Below are positions 17,207-27,600 of a stretch of 64,000 nt of DNA, one piece after another. The notes beneath the pieces were generated by a model. That model was not told where the DNA came from. It did no database searches and worked only from the letters and a program-made list of their open reading frames with translations. Both the position numbers and the translations under genes were made by a program. Source of the DNA: a virus. Position 1 is the stretch's first letter. Every line of letters starts with the position of its first letter. Location of the stretch: positions 62,001-126,000 of IMG/VR virus record IMGVR_UViG_3300029984_000001. One strand, given 5' to 3'.

Positions 17207-17514
17207 TATATTTTGTATACCTCCCTTAATTGAATTATTTGATTGAACCTCTTATCTATTAATTTATTAAGTTCTTTATTTTTACTTTTATAAGTAAAAT
17301 TACTATTAACTACATATTTGAGTATATGATTATTATGTACATCTGTAAAATTAATTTTGAAATAAGTGTCATTATGACAAATCTCTAGAATATTATATTG
17401 GTCAAATAATATCAAAGTAGAAGGTTCTGAATATACAATACCTTTTTCAGATTGTATATTCATATCCTTTACATATTTTATTATAGTATTAAATTCTTCT
17501 AAATTATATTGCAT
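17206..17514 (-). CDS. Hypothetical protein, 102 aa
   Basis: Starts at ATG 17514 and shares one base with both the upstream and downstream genes, so the three genes 16757-17951 are translationally coupled. Mixed alpha/beta, no Cys cluster, no recognised motif. The tight packing suggests these products act together, but no function can be assigned. Confidence 0.55.
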   Translation of the reverse strand: MQYNLEEFNTIIKYVKDMNIQSEKGIVYSEPSTLILFDQYNILEICHNDTYFKINFTDVHNNHILKYVVNSNFTYKSKNKELNKLIDKRFNQIIQLREVYKI

Positions 17515-17951
17515 TAAAGATTTATTAGATCCTTATATATTGTACTAGAAGAATATTCATCAGTTTTCTCATCATAATTTATACAGAAGTAAGGATCTTT
17601 TATATAATCAGTAAATACTGTTAGAGCAAGTGGATGTTTGTCTATAATTATACCATCGAATTTAACATTATATTTCATCTCTTTATAACCGTTTTCATCT
17701 TTAATAGAATGTCCAGAGAATGTACAACCATTAAATGTATCTATGTATCTACATAATAAGAATTGATCTGTAATTATAAATATGTAATCATTTGCCAAAA
17801 CATTTAACAATAATATTTCAGTTTGCAGATCTTTATCTTCTTCTATTTTTCTTGATAATATTTCTAATCTCTTCTTGATAGTATTTCTAGATTCCTCTCT
17901 ATTTAATTCGATAATTTCCCTTTTCTTATTTAATAACCCTTTAATATTCAT
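17514..17951 (-). CDS. Hypothetical protein, 145 aa
   Basis: ATG start after GAGAGAGATTAA. The N-terminal 45 residues form a strongly charged helix (K-K-R-E-I-I-E-L-N-R-E-E-S-R-N-T-I-K-K-R), probably a coiled coil. It is followed by a compact alpha/beta region with F-N-G-C-T-F-S-G-H-S. No known family. Part of the coupled minus-strand cluster. Confidence 0.55.
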   Translation of the reverse strand: MNIKGLLNKKREIIELNREESRNTIKKRLEILSRKIEEDKDLQTEILLLNVLANDYIFIITDQFLLCRYIDTFNGCTFSGHSIKDENGYKEMKYNVKFDGIIIDKHPLALTVFTDYIKDPYFCINYDEKTDEYSSSTIYKDLINL

Positions 17952-17993
17952 TTAATCTCTCTCCATTCATTTTTTTATTTAGGCTTGTCCAAT

Positions 17994-18734
17994 TTATTTG
18001 TTATGATAACTAGATAAATCTCTCCTCATTAATCCAACCTTTCCTATAGTCATATCGTATAATCTATTATAACAAACATCCTCATTTTGAATATATTCAG
18101 ATTGTCCTAAATAATTAAAGTATACCACAGGTTCAAAATATGATATTACTGAATACATTTCATTCTTTATCATAACAGTAACTTTTCTTTTTTCTAAATC
18201 TATAGACTTAATATATCCAATCTCTTTACTCATATCTATAGTCATTGTTTTTTCAATATTATATGAATTATCATAAGGAAATTCTATTTTAAACATGTTT
18301 GTTTGTAATAATTCTTTAATCCTTGGATTGTCTAAACTTTTTTCTAACTCTTCTTTAGATAATAATCTATAATTTCTATCTATAACAGGTTTCCATGCTA
18401 AATCCAATTCTAATTCTTGATATCTTTTATTGATACTATTTAAATGTGATAATATTTCTTTAGCTTTTAAATTTATAACCTCACCAGTCACTGGTAATCC
18501 ATTAAATTCTATTGAAATTTCCTTAGTATCTTTATTATCTATATTAATTTCAAAAGATTCAACTGTAACTTTATTGTTTGGAATTGGAAACTCATATTTC
18601 ATTTTAGGACACTCCTCTTTTATAATTTTTATAATATCTTCTACTGCCTTTTTATTATTATTATCCCCGCAATTTGAAAAATCATATATAATATCAGATG
18701 ATGTTTCTTTTGAAATCTCTTTATCGTTCTCCAT
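17994..18734 (-). CDS. Hypothetical protein, 246 aa
   Basis: ATG start at 18734 with GGAGGTAAAAAATA upstream, overlapping the end of the preceding gene by 14 nt. Acidic, mixed alpha/beta. The middle part (residues about 105-150) is charged and helical. No motif allows a functional call. Member of the minus-strand cluster 16757-20820. Confidence 0.55.
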   Translation of the reverse strand: MENDKEISKETSSDIIYDFSNCGDNNNKKAVEDIIKIIKEECPKMKYEFPIPNNKVTVESFEINIDNKDTKEISIEFNGLPVTGEVINLKAKEILSHLNSINKRYQELELDLAWKPVIDRNYRLLSKEELEKSLDNPRIKELLQTNMFKIEFPYDNSYNIEKTMTIDMSKEIGYIKSIDLEKRKVTVMIKNEMYSVISYFEPVVYFNYLGQSEYIQNEDVCYNRLYDMTIGKVGLMRRDLSSYHNK

Positions 18735-19005
18735 TATTTTTTACCTCCAATCCATTTATTTTTAATTTACCATTTATTGGTTTATAATCTCCTAGAAATT
18801 TAAATCTTTCAAATGTACAAATACTAGGCATATGAATTGGTGAATCTCGCATTCTCATTTCATTTGAAATATAGAATTGATAATCATACATTCTATATTG
18901 TATTTTATTTAAAATATTTTTTAAAACTTTTATATGTATTTTCTTACCTAATAATTTAATACAGAATATTTTATATATTCCTATAATTTTATATTTTGAA
19001 TTCAT
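18721..19005 (-). CDS. Hypothetical basic protein, 94 aa
   Basis: Starts at ATG 19005. The nearest AGGAGG lies about 24 nt upstream, unusually far, so the true start could be a non-canonical codon nearer to it. The product is strongly basic, with many Lys, Ile and Tyr and a hydrophobic N-terminal stretch (I-I-G-I-Y-K-I-F-C-I-K-L-L-G). No family recognised. It overlaps the next gene by 14 nt. Confidence 0.5.
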   Translation of the reverse strand: MNSKYKIIGIYKIFCIKLLGKKIHIKVLKNILNKIQYRMYDYQFYISNEMRMRDSPIHMPSICTFERFKFLGDYKPINGKLKINGLEVKNNGER

Positions 19006-19021
19006 ATTTACAATATTAATA

Positions 19022-19759
19022 TCAATTCCTCCTTAATAAATACTCTTTATACATATTTTCAGTTATGATTCTATTATAATAAGTATGTACTGTAGAAAAG
19101 AAAGTAGTTTCACATTGATTAATAAAATCTAAATGAAATTTATCATGTAATAAATCTAAAGTATATTCTGTATATTCCACTTTCTTTTTACTTACTTGGA
19201 GTATTATACATCCTCCTAATTCTATACCTTTTACAAATTTAAGCATATATCTATAAGCAGCCAGTTGCATGAAGTATTTATAACCTATTTGATTACTTGT
19301 TTTAAAGTCTACTAAATAAACCACATCATTTATTTTACAGAGCATATCTAATGTACCACCACAATAAGCACAGGTTAATCTTTCTTCCATAGATATTATT
19401 TCTATTTTATTATGAGAAGTCATATCATTATACCACATTTCAAAGGATTTAATACCATTATCTATTTTCTTTATATTAGTATCATCAAAATCTTTTATAT
19501 CACCTATATTATAATCACCAGTTTCTACATACTTCTCTATACCATTATGAGTTTGTGTTCCTAGATAAGCAGCTTTATCTCTTTCATCTGTATATTTTCT
19601 TCTTTGATATAATCCTATATTATTAGCCCACTTCATAAGATACTCTTCATGTATAAGAGATAATATGTGTGTAACCCTAGGTACATTAATTCCATTATAA
19701 GTGTAATGATCTGAATCTATTACATCTTTATTTAAATTATCTAATAATTTATTTATCAT
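19022..19759 (-). CDS. PD-(D/E)XK nuclease (RecB/Cas4-like), 245 aa
   Basis: I place the start at ATG 19759 (M-I-N-K-L-L-D-N) because GAGGAGAAATATATTA lies directly upstream; longer in-frame starts overlap the preceding gene. The motifs of PD-(D/E)XK exonucleases are present in order: G-T-x-T-H (H71), G-G-T-L-D-M-L (D138), V-D-F-K-T-S (D151, K153) and the helical Q-L-A-A-Y-R motif (Q165). The family acts as a DNA exonuclease in recombination, end processing or host DNA degradation. C130 and C133 (C-A-Y-C) lie near the active site, but a full Cas4-type iron-sulfur set is not seen. The start overlaps the upstream gene by 11 nt. Confidence 0.85.
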   Translation of the reverse strand: MINKLLDNLNKDVIDSDHYTYNGINVPRVTHILSLIHEEYLMKWANNIGLYQRRKYTDERDKAAYLGTQTHNGIEKYVETGDYNIGDIKDFDDTNIKKIDNGIKSFEMWYNDMTSHNKIEIISMEERLTCAYCGGTLDMLCKINDVVYLVDFKTSNQIGYKYFMQLAAYRYMLKFVKGIELGGCIILQVSKKKVEYTEYTLDLLHDKFHLDFINQCETTFFSTVHTYYNRIITENMYKEYLLRRN

Positions 19760-20180
19760 TAATATATTTCTCCTCATATAATTTAATAATAGTTTTACAT
19801 ATTTTTTCAAATATTTCTTTATTATTTTCGTTTAAATATTTCACTTTATAACTACATCTAGGACCAGAACAAAATTCTAAAATAAATGTAATATTTTGAT
19901 TTGTTATAATAGCTTGTTCTGTAATTCCTATAGGAATAGTACTATTGTAATGAGATGGTATGGGTGCAGGCACAACATTTGATTTTACAAGCCATTTCTC
20001 ATTATCTACAAATATCTCTTTAAATATTGTATTGTCATCCCCATAATTATATAATGAGAATATAATAAAATTTAATGTCATAACATCGAAATCTTCTGGA
20101 TTATCTTCAGTTTTATACTCTTTATAAAAATATTCTGTTAGTCCTAATATTGTATTATATGTATTTTTATCTATACTCAT
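19749..20180 (-). CDS. Hypothetical protein, 143 aa
   Basis: ATG start at 20180 with AAGGAGATATAATAT upstream. The central part contains P-A-P-I-P-S-H-Y-N-S-T-I-P-I-G and C-S-G-P-R-C. No known family recognised. It directly precedes and overlaps the PD-(D/E)XK nuclease gene, so a joint role in DNA processing is possible but not shown. Confidence 0.55.
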   Translation of the reverse strand: MSIDKNTYNTILGLTEYFYKEYKTEDNPEDFDVMTLNFIIFSLYNYGDDNTIFKEIFVDNEKWLVKSNVVPAPIPSHYNSTIPIGITEQAIITNQNITFILEFCSGPRCSYKVKYLNENNKEIFEKICKTIIKLYEEKYINDK

Positions 20181-20193
20181 ATATTATATCTCC

Positions 20194-20820
20194 TTATTTA
20201 CTCATAAAATTAAACTTTATAAAAGTTACTCTAGCTTCACCAGCATCTGAAATAGTTATTTCTATATTATATCCTATAGTAGAAATATAATTGAATATTT
20301 TATTATAATCGTAACTACCATTTGATCCGCAACTATATGATAATTCTTTAACTTCAATTTCTATCCCTTTTTTATATAATACAGATTTCTTAATCTGAAC
20401 TATTAATTCATTTGTCTGTATATCTATAATATCTTTTTCAGTTATCTTATCAGGATTAATACCTGTTGGTCTAATGTCGCATTTATCTTTTTCATCATAA
20501 TTATCAAAATGTCTTCTATAATCAGGACAATGATACTCACTATAATCTACATCTTTATTTTCTCTATCAAAAAAGTATTTAGTACAATTAATTTCAAGAT
20601 AATATTTAATAGTATCTTCAGTATAAGCTATTATTAAACCTTCTGATTCTAATGAGCTTAATAATGTAGCTATTTGTAATTCTTCATTCTTTTCCAAAGC
20701 TAATTTATAGACTGGTTGTTGAGTTAGAGCTGCTGGTAATTTATTACCAAAATATTTACTTTTTTCATCTTCAATTAACTCTAACGTTCTCTTTAATATA
20801 TTCTCTGTATATAGGTTCAT
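20194..20820 (-). CDS. Hypothetical protein, 208 aa
   Basis: First gene of the minus-strand cluster; ATG at 20820 after AAGGAGGAATTAAA. The N-terminal half is helical (L-E-L-I-E-D-E-K-S-K). A Cys/His-containing region lies near residues 70-110 (E-Y-H-C-P-D-Y-R-R-H-F and K-C-D-I-R-P), and the C-terminal domain is beta-rich. No function recognised. Its promoter must lie in the 99-nt divergent gap before 20920; neither phage promoter type was found for this direction. Confidence 0.55.
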   Translation of the reverse strand: MNLYTENILKRTLELIEDEKSKYFGNKLPAALTQQPVYKLALEKNEELQIATLLSSLESEGLIIAYTEDTIKYYLEINCTKYFFDRENKDVDYSEYHCPDYRRHFDNYDEKDKCDIRPTGINPDKITEKDIIDIQTNELIVQIKKSVLYKKGIEIEVKELSYSCGSNGSYDYNKIFNYISTIGYNIEITISDAGEARVTFIKFNFMSK

Positions 20821-20882
20821 TTTAATTCCTCCTTAAATAATTTACTATAAAGTTGTACTATTGCTAAGTATTTACAATATTG

Positions 20883-20894
20883 AACATTTAGATA
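20883..20894 (+). promoter_or_regulatory. Late-type promoter, AACA-N6-TA
   Basis: TTGAACATTTAGATAATT: AACA TTTAGA TA, 37 nt before the ATG at 20920. Confidence 0.65.
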
Positions 20895-20919
20895 ATTATA
20901 AATTAAAGGAGGTTATTTT

Positions 20920-21789
20920 ATGACAGGAGGATTGCAAAGAATACCATCTACCCCATTAGATTATAAATATAAACATAAAGCTGGTCCTAATGAATTACTG
21001 GTTAATTACGATGGAGATGGAAAAATAAACAGATTATATATAACGGATAAAGATATAAATTTTATAGATATAACTGAACAAATCATAGATTTAATAAACA
21101 ATGCTGACGCTAAAAATTCTACTGTAAATATAGAGAATTATGGTACAGTAAATCTACAAGATTTTGTAAACCTACTATACAATAAGACAAACAATTCAGT
21201 ACAAATGATTGATTTAGGTATGAATATCAAATATATAGAGAAAGAGAATACTATAGATAATAAATCTTTATCTATAAAAAATAAATCTGTACAGATTTAT
21301 GGATTTGATACAGCCGCTGACAATACTAGTCCTGTAAAAATAGGTAATACTATTATATGGGTTGGTAATAGTACTAATATTAATAATAGTGGAGATAACT
21401 CTTCTGAAAATCCCACAGATGGTAATATATATTCTTGTACTACACAAAATATTGTTGCAGGAAAAGTATATTTACAAGCATCATTGAGACAAAAAACTAT
21501 CTTTCCTCAAAGAGATTTTAGAGTTATATTACCCAAAACACAAGATGAGTTTAGTCAAATACAATGGAATATTAAAACAAATAATACTGTACCTATTATC
21601 ACATTTTCAGATAATTGTTTATGGAAATCAATTGCAAATTCAAAGTTAAAAGAAAATGTAAATCATATATATAAATTTGTTACATATGATCATGGTACTA
21701 CATGGCTAGCTTCATCTGAAGTATATCAATTTAATAATAGTGATATTAATAACGCAACAGAATACTATACAGTAGTAGTTGATAAATAA
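20920..21789 (+). CDS. Putative virion protein, 289 aa
   Basis: ATG start after AAAGGAGGTTATTTT and a late-type promoter. The protein is Asn/Thr/Ser-rich and beta-dominated, without an enzyme motif. It opens with G-L-Q-R-I-P-S-T-P-L-D-Y, and residues 130-180 are low in charge and Asn-rich (N-S-T-N-I-N-N-S-G-D-N-S), typical of fibre or decoration proteins. It heads the plus-strand structural block 20.9-30 kb and is separated from the following fibre gene by a terminator and a second late-type promoter, so it forms its own unit. The virion role is inferred from context. Confidence 0.6.
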   Translation: MTGGLQRIPSTPLDYKYKHKAGPNELLVNYDGDGKINRLYITDKDINFIDITEQIIDLINNADAKNSTVNIENYGTVNLQDFVNLLYNKTNNSVQMIDLGMNIKYIEKENTIDNKSLSIKNKSVQIYGFDTAADNTSPVKIGNTIIWVGNSTNINNSGDNSSENPTDGNIYSCTTQNIVAGKVYLQASLRQKTIFPQRDFRVILPKTQDEFSQIQWNIKTNNTVPIITFSDNCLWKSIANSKLKENVNHIYKFVTYDHGTTWLASSEVYQFNNSDINNATEYYTVVVDK

Positions 21790-21793
21790 ACCT

Positions 21794-21823
21794 ATATCAG
21801 CTCTCAAAAGGAGCTGATATTTT
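21794..21823 (+). terminator. Intrinsic terminator
   Basis: Stem ATATCAGCTC / GAGCTGATAT with a 7-nt loop followed by TTTT. Confidence 0.88.
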
Positions 21824-21831
21824 ACCAATTG

Positions 21832-21843
21832 AACATATTAATA
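21832..21843 (+). promoter_or_regulatory. Late-type promoter, AACA-N6-TA
   Basis: TTGAACATATTAATAATT: AACA TATTAA TA, 39 nt before the ATG at 21871 and directly after a terminator. Confidence 0.68.
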
Positions 21844-21870
21844 ATTTTAGAGTAGGAAAGGAGTATTATT

Positions 21871-24648
21871 ATGATTAATTTAGATATCAAAAAAATGAAA
21901 GAGAAAGAAATCTCAACTCAACCTATTATAGCAGGTCAAATAATTATATCAACTGATATATATAGAAAAGTATATTATGATGATTCAGATTTCTCTAGGA
22001 TAGAAATTACTAATTCATGTATTTTCTTTACAAATTATAATTCAATAATGGATGCATATGATAGTATACTCATTAATAAATTATATGTAGATTTATCTAC
22101 TACAAAAATATATGGTATAAATGTAGATCATTTCATAAATATATTAAATACAACTCAAGTTAATACTATCATTAGTTCTTTAGACTCATATAAAGTGTGT
22201 GTTATTAAATCTATAGATAATAGATTAGCAGCAATTGTATCTACACAAAATCAAATATTAACAGAAACAGGATTAACTTTAGATGAATCCTTAGATCCGA
22301 CTAAATTATTAACTGTTGTTAGAGTTAAATTTGTATATGTTACAGTAAAGATTGATAATACAAGAACAATCTATATACCATTTCCAAAAGAGAATTTTGA
22401 CTTTGCTAATGGAGATATGTTATGTGTGGTAAAAAATGATTTTGAATATCAATCAAAGCGATATATAATAAATGGTAGTTATTTAGTATTAAAAGATGAA
22501 GAAGTTTCATTTATGAAAGATGAAATGCTTACCCTAATATTTTATTACAAGACATCTTATGATCTAAATTCATTAGTTGCATTAGGAAGTCAAAATATTA
22601 TAGATGGATCTATTACAACAGAAAAACTATCTCCATATTTAGAATTTTCGGCTGATTATATAACTGAAACTGGAGAAAAAATATTCTTCACTCCGAACGA
22701 AAAAGAGAAATTAAAGAATATAGAAGAATATGCTACTCATTATACTCATCCAAACACTCATCCAGCAGAAATGATAACCGAATCAGATCAAAGAATGTTT
22801 ATTAGTAAGAATACTTTATTAAAGATATTAACTACCGATAATGGTTATAGTAAATCTCAAATAGATTCTATGTTTACTAATCTTATTGGAGGAGCACCCG
22901 AATTATTAAATCAACTAAATGAATTGGCAACAGCGATAAATGGTGATGCTAATTATGGTGCTAATACTGCAAAATTAATAAACGCAAGAGTATTACAAAT
23001 TGATTTTGATAAATTAGTTTTAGTTGTAGCCAAGAAAGTAAATAATAATGATTATGTAAGATGTGGTATATATGGTACTCCTAATAAAACTAATATAACA
23101 GGAGTCGGAGAATTATATACATTAGATGTAGATGATTCTACATTACTTGAATATGTTGATGGTATGAAAGTTATTTTAAAGATAAAATCGGGTGAAGGTA
23201 ATATTTCTGATCCTTATTTAAGAATTAATTCTTTATCTCAAAAATCTATGGTAACTCCAGATGGATTATCATTATTAGAAGGCGATTTATCACCTGAAGG
23301 TATATATGAATTTAGATATAATGGAACAAAAGATTCTTTTATGTTACAGGGTAAGGGAGGTGTTAATATCCTTGGTACTACCCTTAGTAAGTATCAAATA
23401 TCGGCAGGTGAAAATATAACTAAAGGTCAATTGATGGATAAATTGGAAGATGGTACAATCTGTTCTAAAAGACCACATCTAAAAATGATGTCTTTACATG
23501 AGACAGAACAACCTATCTTCTATTCTAATGGACAGGTTGAAATAGTTGAAATAGATAAAGATTCGACTCTTGTTCTTTGGAAATATGATAATTCATTAAG
23601 AGCTAAAGTCGTTAATCTTAAAAATATTTATATTGACATAGATAATACAAGTTATACAGAATTAGCATCTAATTGTTCTTTATTTACATTAACAAAGATA
23701 GGATCTAATTATATAGTATCTTATTCCACTACAGATAATATATTGAATGTGAAACATTTACAGATAAATGATTCTCAAATAAATATTATATCTGGTTCTC
23801 AATATATTAAATCGGAAACAAGTTCTATATTACAATTATATACTATTGATATTGGATCTAATAAAGTAATATTATTATGGAGAGTTGGTACTGATACCAA
23901 ATGTACTTATTTTAATTTTTCTACTAATATATTATCAGTTATGTCTAATAGAACTTATCCTAATTATACATTTAATAAGATTTGTAAAATAAGTAATAAT
24001 CAAATTATGTGTAGTATATTATCAGGTAGAACTATAATTTGTTTTATTATAATAGTAAACGATGCTGATATGTCTTTTTGTGATTTACAAGAGAATTTCT
24101 ATACAGACGCTACAGATTTATTAAGCAATCTATCTATGGTAGCTATAGATGATACTTCTGTTTATATGAGTTGGACCAATTCACAATCCTCTAAATATTT
24201 TTATATGAATGTAAAAGTAAATATACAAGGAGGATTAATAAGTGGATTATTATTACATAAAGATATCACCTCTTCTAATATTCAATCTTATTTAATATAT
24301 AAACAATTAAAATTGGAAGCTGGATATTTCTTATCTTTATCAGATTATAATAGTCAAATACCTACAACTGTCTCTGGGTCAGGAAAAGATTGTATCAAAC
24401 TATTGATATCTAAGAATGCAAATCCATTTGATCAAGTTGATATATTTTCTAATACTTATAATTTAGGATATAACTATAGTTTTACTATTCTGAATAATAA
24501 AAGAGTTGTTATAGTATTCAATTCAAAACAATCTATTGGAGATGTATCGCATTTATATTTCATGGTGTGTGATATAATAAAAAATCCATTTGCGATTGCT
24601 TTGCAATCAGGAGTAGGTGGAGATACTATAAGAGTTAGAGAATGGTAA
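21871..24648 (+). CDS. Tail fibre protein, 925 aa
   Basis: ATG start after AAAGGAGTATTATT. Residues about 285-308 (Y-A-T-H-Y-T-H-P-N-T-H-P-A-E-M-I) are the His-rich THPxTHPxxMI motif of many phage tail fibres. It is followed by G-G-A-P-E-L-L-N-Q-L-N-E-L-A-T-A-I, the typical fibre helix, and by a domain with S-A-G-E-N-I-T-K-G-Q-L-M. The C-terminal 400 residues are repetitive beta sequence, probably a propeller or receptor-binding tip. The first 250 residues include another copy of the N-D/N-G beta module found in sister proteins. Role: host recognition or baseplate appendage. A terminator overlaps the stop codon. Confidence 0.82.
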   Translation: MINLDIKKMKEKEISTQPIIAGQIIISTDIYRKVYYDDSDFSRIEITNSCIFFTNYNSIMDAYDSILINKLYVDLSTTKIYGINVDHFINILNTTQVNTIISSLDSYKVCVIKSIDNRLAAIVSTQNQILTETGLTLDESLDPTKLLTVVRVKFVYVTVKIDNTRTIYIPFPKENFDFANGDMLCVVKNDFEYQSKRYIINGSYLVLKDEEVSFMKDEMLTLIFYYKTSYDLNSLVALGSQNIIDGSITTEKLSPYLEFSADYITETGEKIFFTPNEKEKLKNIEEYATHYTHPNTHPAEMITESDQRMFISKNTLLKILTTDNGYSKSQIDSMFTNLIGGAPELLNQLNELATAINGDANYGANTAKLINARVLQIDFDKLVLVVAKKVNNNDYVRCGIYGTPNKTNITGVGELYTLDVDDSTLLEYVDGMKVILKIKSGEGNISDPYLRINSLSQKSMVTPDGLSLLEGDLSPEGIYEFRYNGTKDSFMLQGKGGVNILGTTLSKYQISAGENITKGQLMDKLEDGTICSKRPHLKMMSLHETEQPIFYSNGQVEIVEIDKDSTLVLWKYDNSLRAKVVNLKNIYIDIDNTSYTELASNCSLFTLTKIGSNYIVSYSTTDNILNVKHLQINDSQINIISGSQYIKSETSSILQLYTIDIGSNKVILLWRVGTDTKCTYFNFSTNILSVMSNRTYPNYTFNKICKISNNQIMCSILSGRTIICFIIIVNDADMSFCDLQENFYTDATDLLSNLSMVAIDDTSVYMSWTNSQSSKYFYMNVKVNIQGGLISGLLLHKDITSSNIQSYLIYKQLKLEAGYFLSLSDYNSQIPTTVSGSGKDCIKLLISKNANPFDQVDIFSNTYNLGYNYSFTILNNKRVVIVFNSKQSIGDVSHLYFMVCDIIKNPFAIALQSGVGGDTIRVREW

Positions 24649-24667
24649 ACCATTCTCTATTTCTTTT
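24632..24667 (+). terminator. Intrinsic terminator overlapping the fibre gene stop
   Basis: Stem AGAGAATGGT / ACCATTCTCT, with the stop codon TAA in the loop, followed by ATTTCTTTTTT. Confidence 0.82.
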
Positions 24668-24684
24668 TTAAGGAGGTATGATTA

Positions 24685-27600
24685 ATGGGTCAATTTTTAC
24701 AACAAATAATAAAAGAATCTAAAAATGTACATGGGAGAGATATAAATTTAGGTGTAATGCCAGATTATCTGAAGGATGATGTTATAACATCTATGAAAAA
24801 TCAAGGTATGTCTGAAAAAGATATAGATTTGACTGTTAATAGTACCGATGAAGATGAAAAATATTCACTACAATCAAAAGGGGTATTATCTGCAAATGAT
24901 AATGTATTTCCTGAAAGATTTGAAAAAGAAAAAATAGAATTAATTAAAAAATCTGAAAATATAGTAGAAGAATATAAAAATTATATTAATTTTGAATTTG
25001 ATAAAATAATTAAAGGTAATAGTAATGAAGATCGTATTGGTCCTGAGGGTGCTATTATAAATATATTCTCAGAATTAACTGATAACGAGAAAGGTAATCT
25101 CCCAGAAGAAAAAGTAAAAAGATTTTTATTAGAATCTTTCTTTGAAATTTCAGAAGATCCTAAACAGATAAAAAAATTATTACAATTAAGAATAAATTAT
25201 AATAATAAGATTATAACACTACTTCAGAAAATGCTTAGAACAAATTATCAAATTCTTGGAATATCTTCGGAGGAAGCGGAATCTTTAACTAAAGGATTAT
25301 CTCATTCTGATTCAAAAATATCAGGTTCCAATATAAAGATGATAAAAGAGCTAATTATAAAAAATGAAAAGAAATTTAAACCTAGACCAGATATGGTAGA
25401 TCTTAGATCATTAGGATTTGGTGTTGCTTTTATAACTAATGAAGATTTAAGAGATGTAGAAAGATATGGTAAAATCGATCGTTTAATACATTTATTAATG
25501 AGATATGATTGTGTCGTATTAGGACATGGGTCAGATCATAGTTCAGAATGGACAGATAAAGTTGTTCAACACCAAGATCATGTTAAAAATCTAAATAAAG
25601 AATATAGTAATGTCGATAAACAAATCAAAATGATGAAAAAACAATTAGAAAAACAATATGATAATGATACATTTAAAAGATTATTATCAAGTGGAGATTC
25701 TGTATTAGAAAGAATAATAAATTATGATCATGAAGATGATCATGGTAAAAAATTTATACTGAATTGGTATCATATAAAAGAATCAGATATTCCTAAATTT
25801 AAAGATGCAGCTAAAGATATATTAGATTATAATAAAAATATAAAAGAATTAGAAGATAAAAGAACTGAACGGGTTAAAGATATGGAATCAATACAGGATA
25901 AAGAAAAGGAAATTAATTCTGAGGAAGAAAAAAATAGAAAATGGGGCATACAAAATATCAAGACTGAGCATGGTGGACCTTATACTGATATAAATGAATT
26001 ATGTGAACAATTAATAAAAGAAGGATTTAAAAAGATATTTTTAATGTCATGTAATCCAGGTCATTATAAATTATCTAATGACGTTTTAAAACATAAAGGT
26101 GTAATTATTCATAATGCAGAAAATACATTATTTGCCGAAAGTTCTGTAGATAACAATGAAAATAATGAAATTGTAACAGAATCTTTAGATTGGGATATAA
26201 CTTCTACTGAATTAAAATTAATAGATTTTTGTGAAGCTAATGAAATAGATTATAATAATCAACAACTATTAGAAGAATCATATTTCTATTTAATGGAAAA
26301 TCAAGAGTATTTAGAAGAAGGTATAATAGGAGATTTATGGCAAGGATTAAAAACACTTGTTAAGAAAATATTACAAGCATTAATTTATTTATTTAAAAAT
26401 GCTATAGCTTTTGTTAGAGCTTTGTTTAATAAGATAAGACAATTCTTTACAGGAGTAAGTAATCCAGATGCAGAATTCCATAATAATAAAGTATCATTTA
26501 TTTCGTTAGAATCTGCTCAAGTAAAAGAAGTAAATGTAAATAACTTTAACCAATTAAAAGTTGCTGTTATAAAGAGTTGTGCTTCTATATCTAAAGAAAT
26601 AGATATATTATCTCAAAAACAAACAAGTATGACAAAACAGACTCAATCTTATATAGAAAAGAAAGGAAGAGATAATATGAATGAAATGGTTGATATGTCA
26701 TTAATTATTCCATACAATGAAGCAGACACCGAAATTATAAAAGAAGATACTCAAGAAATTATAGATCCAAATGATAGACCTGATATTGTAAAAGAAGCTT
26801 TAAAAATGATTACAAAAAGAAGGATAGCTTATTTACAAGAATCAGATACGACTACAGTCAATCAGTTAACTAAATCATATTCAGACACTTATTTATATTC
26901 ATTAGTAGATAAAACTTATAATGAACAATTAATGAAATTTATAAGAACGTCACATGAAATTGATAAAACAGAAGACTCTTTTAAAGATATAGAATACGAT
27001 GTTAAGAGAAGACAAACAAGTGCTGCTATATTAAATATATTAAAGTCTGATAATATAGTATTAATGATATCTGAAAATAATTTACCTTTACCTAGAACAT
27101 TTAAGGTTATTACTGCGACTGATATTAGACCAGGAGAAACTAAAAAGAAAAAAGTGTTTATAGACGTAACTACTCTTATTACAAACGATAATGGAGTATA
27201 TAAATGTAATCCTAGGTCTATAGATATATTATTAGCTTATTTAGTAAATGGAGCTACTCAGTATATCTATTATGCTGATCCTAAGAGAATAATAATGGAT
27301 AGAAATATGATATCAGAAGGAGCTTGGTGTTTTAGTAAGTTATTTACTTATGTAATTGATTATCTAGTTAAAGTATCAGTTAATGGTAATATGAGAGATC
27401 AAATAATGTATATATCTTCTGTATATTATTTGAAAACAGTATTGAATAAAGATTTATCAGACAGCCATTATAAAATATGTAAAGATATATCTGGATTAAG
27501 TGATAGAGAAATTGAAATTTTAAATATAAAGTTTGAGAATGAAAATTATACTAATATAAAAACATTTATACATGGAATATCTGACCTATGTGTAAATGAT

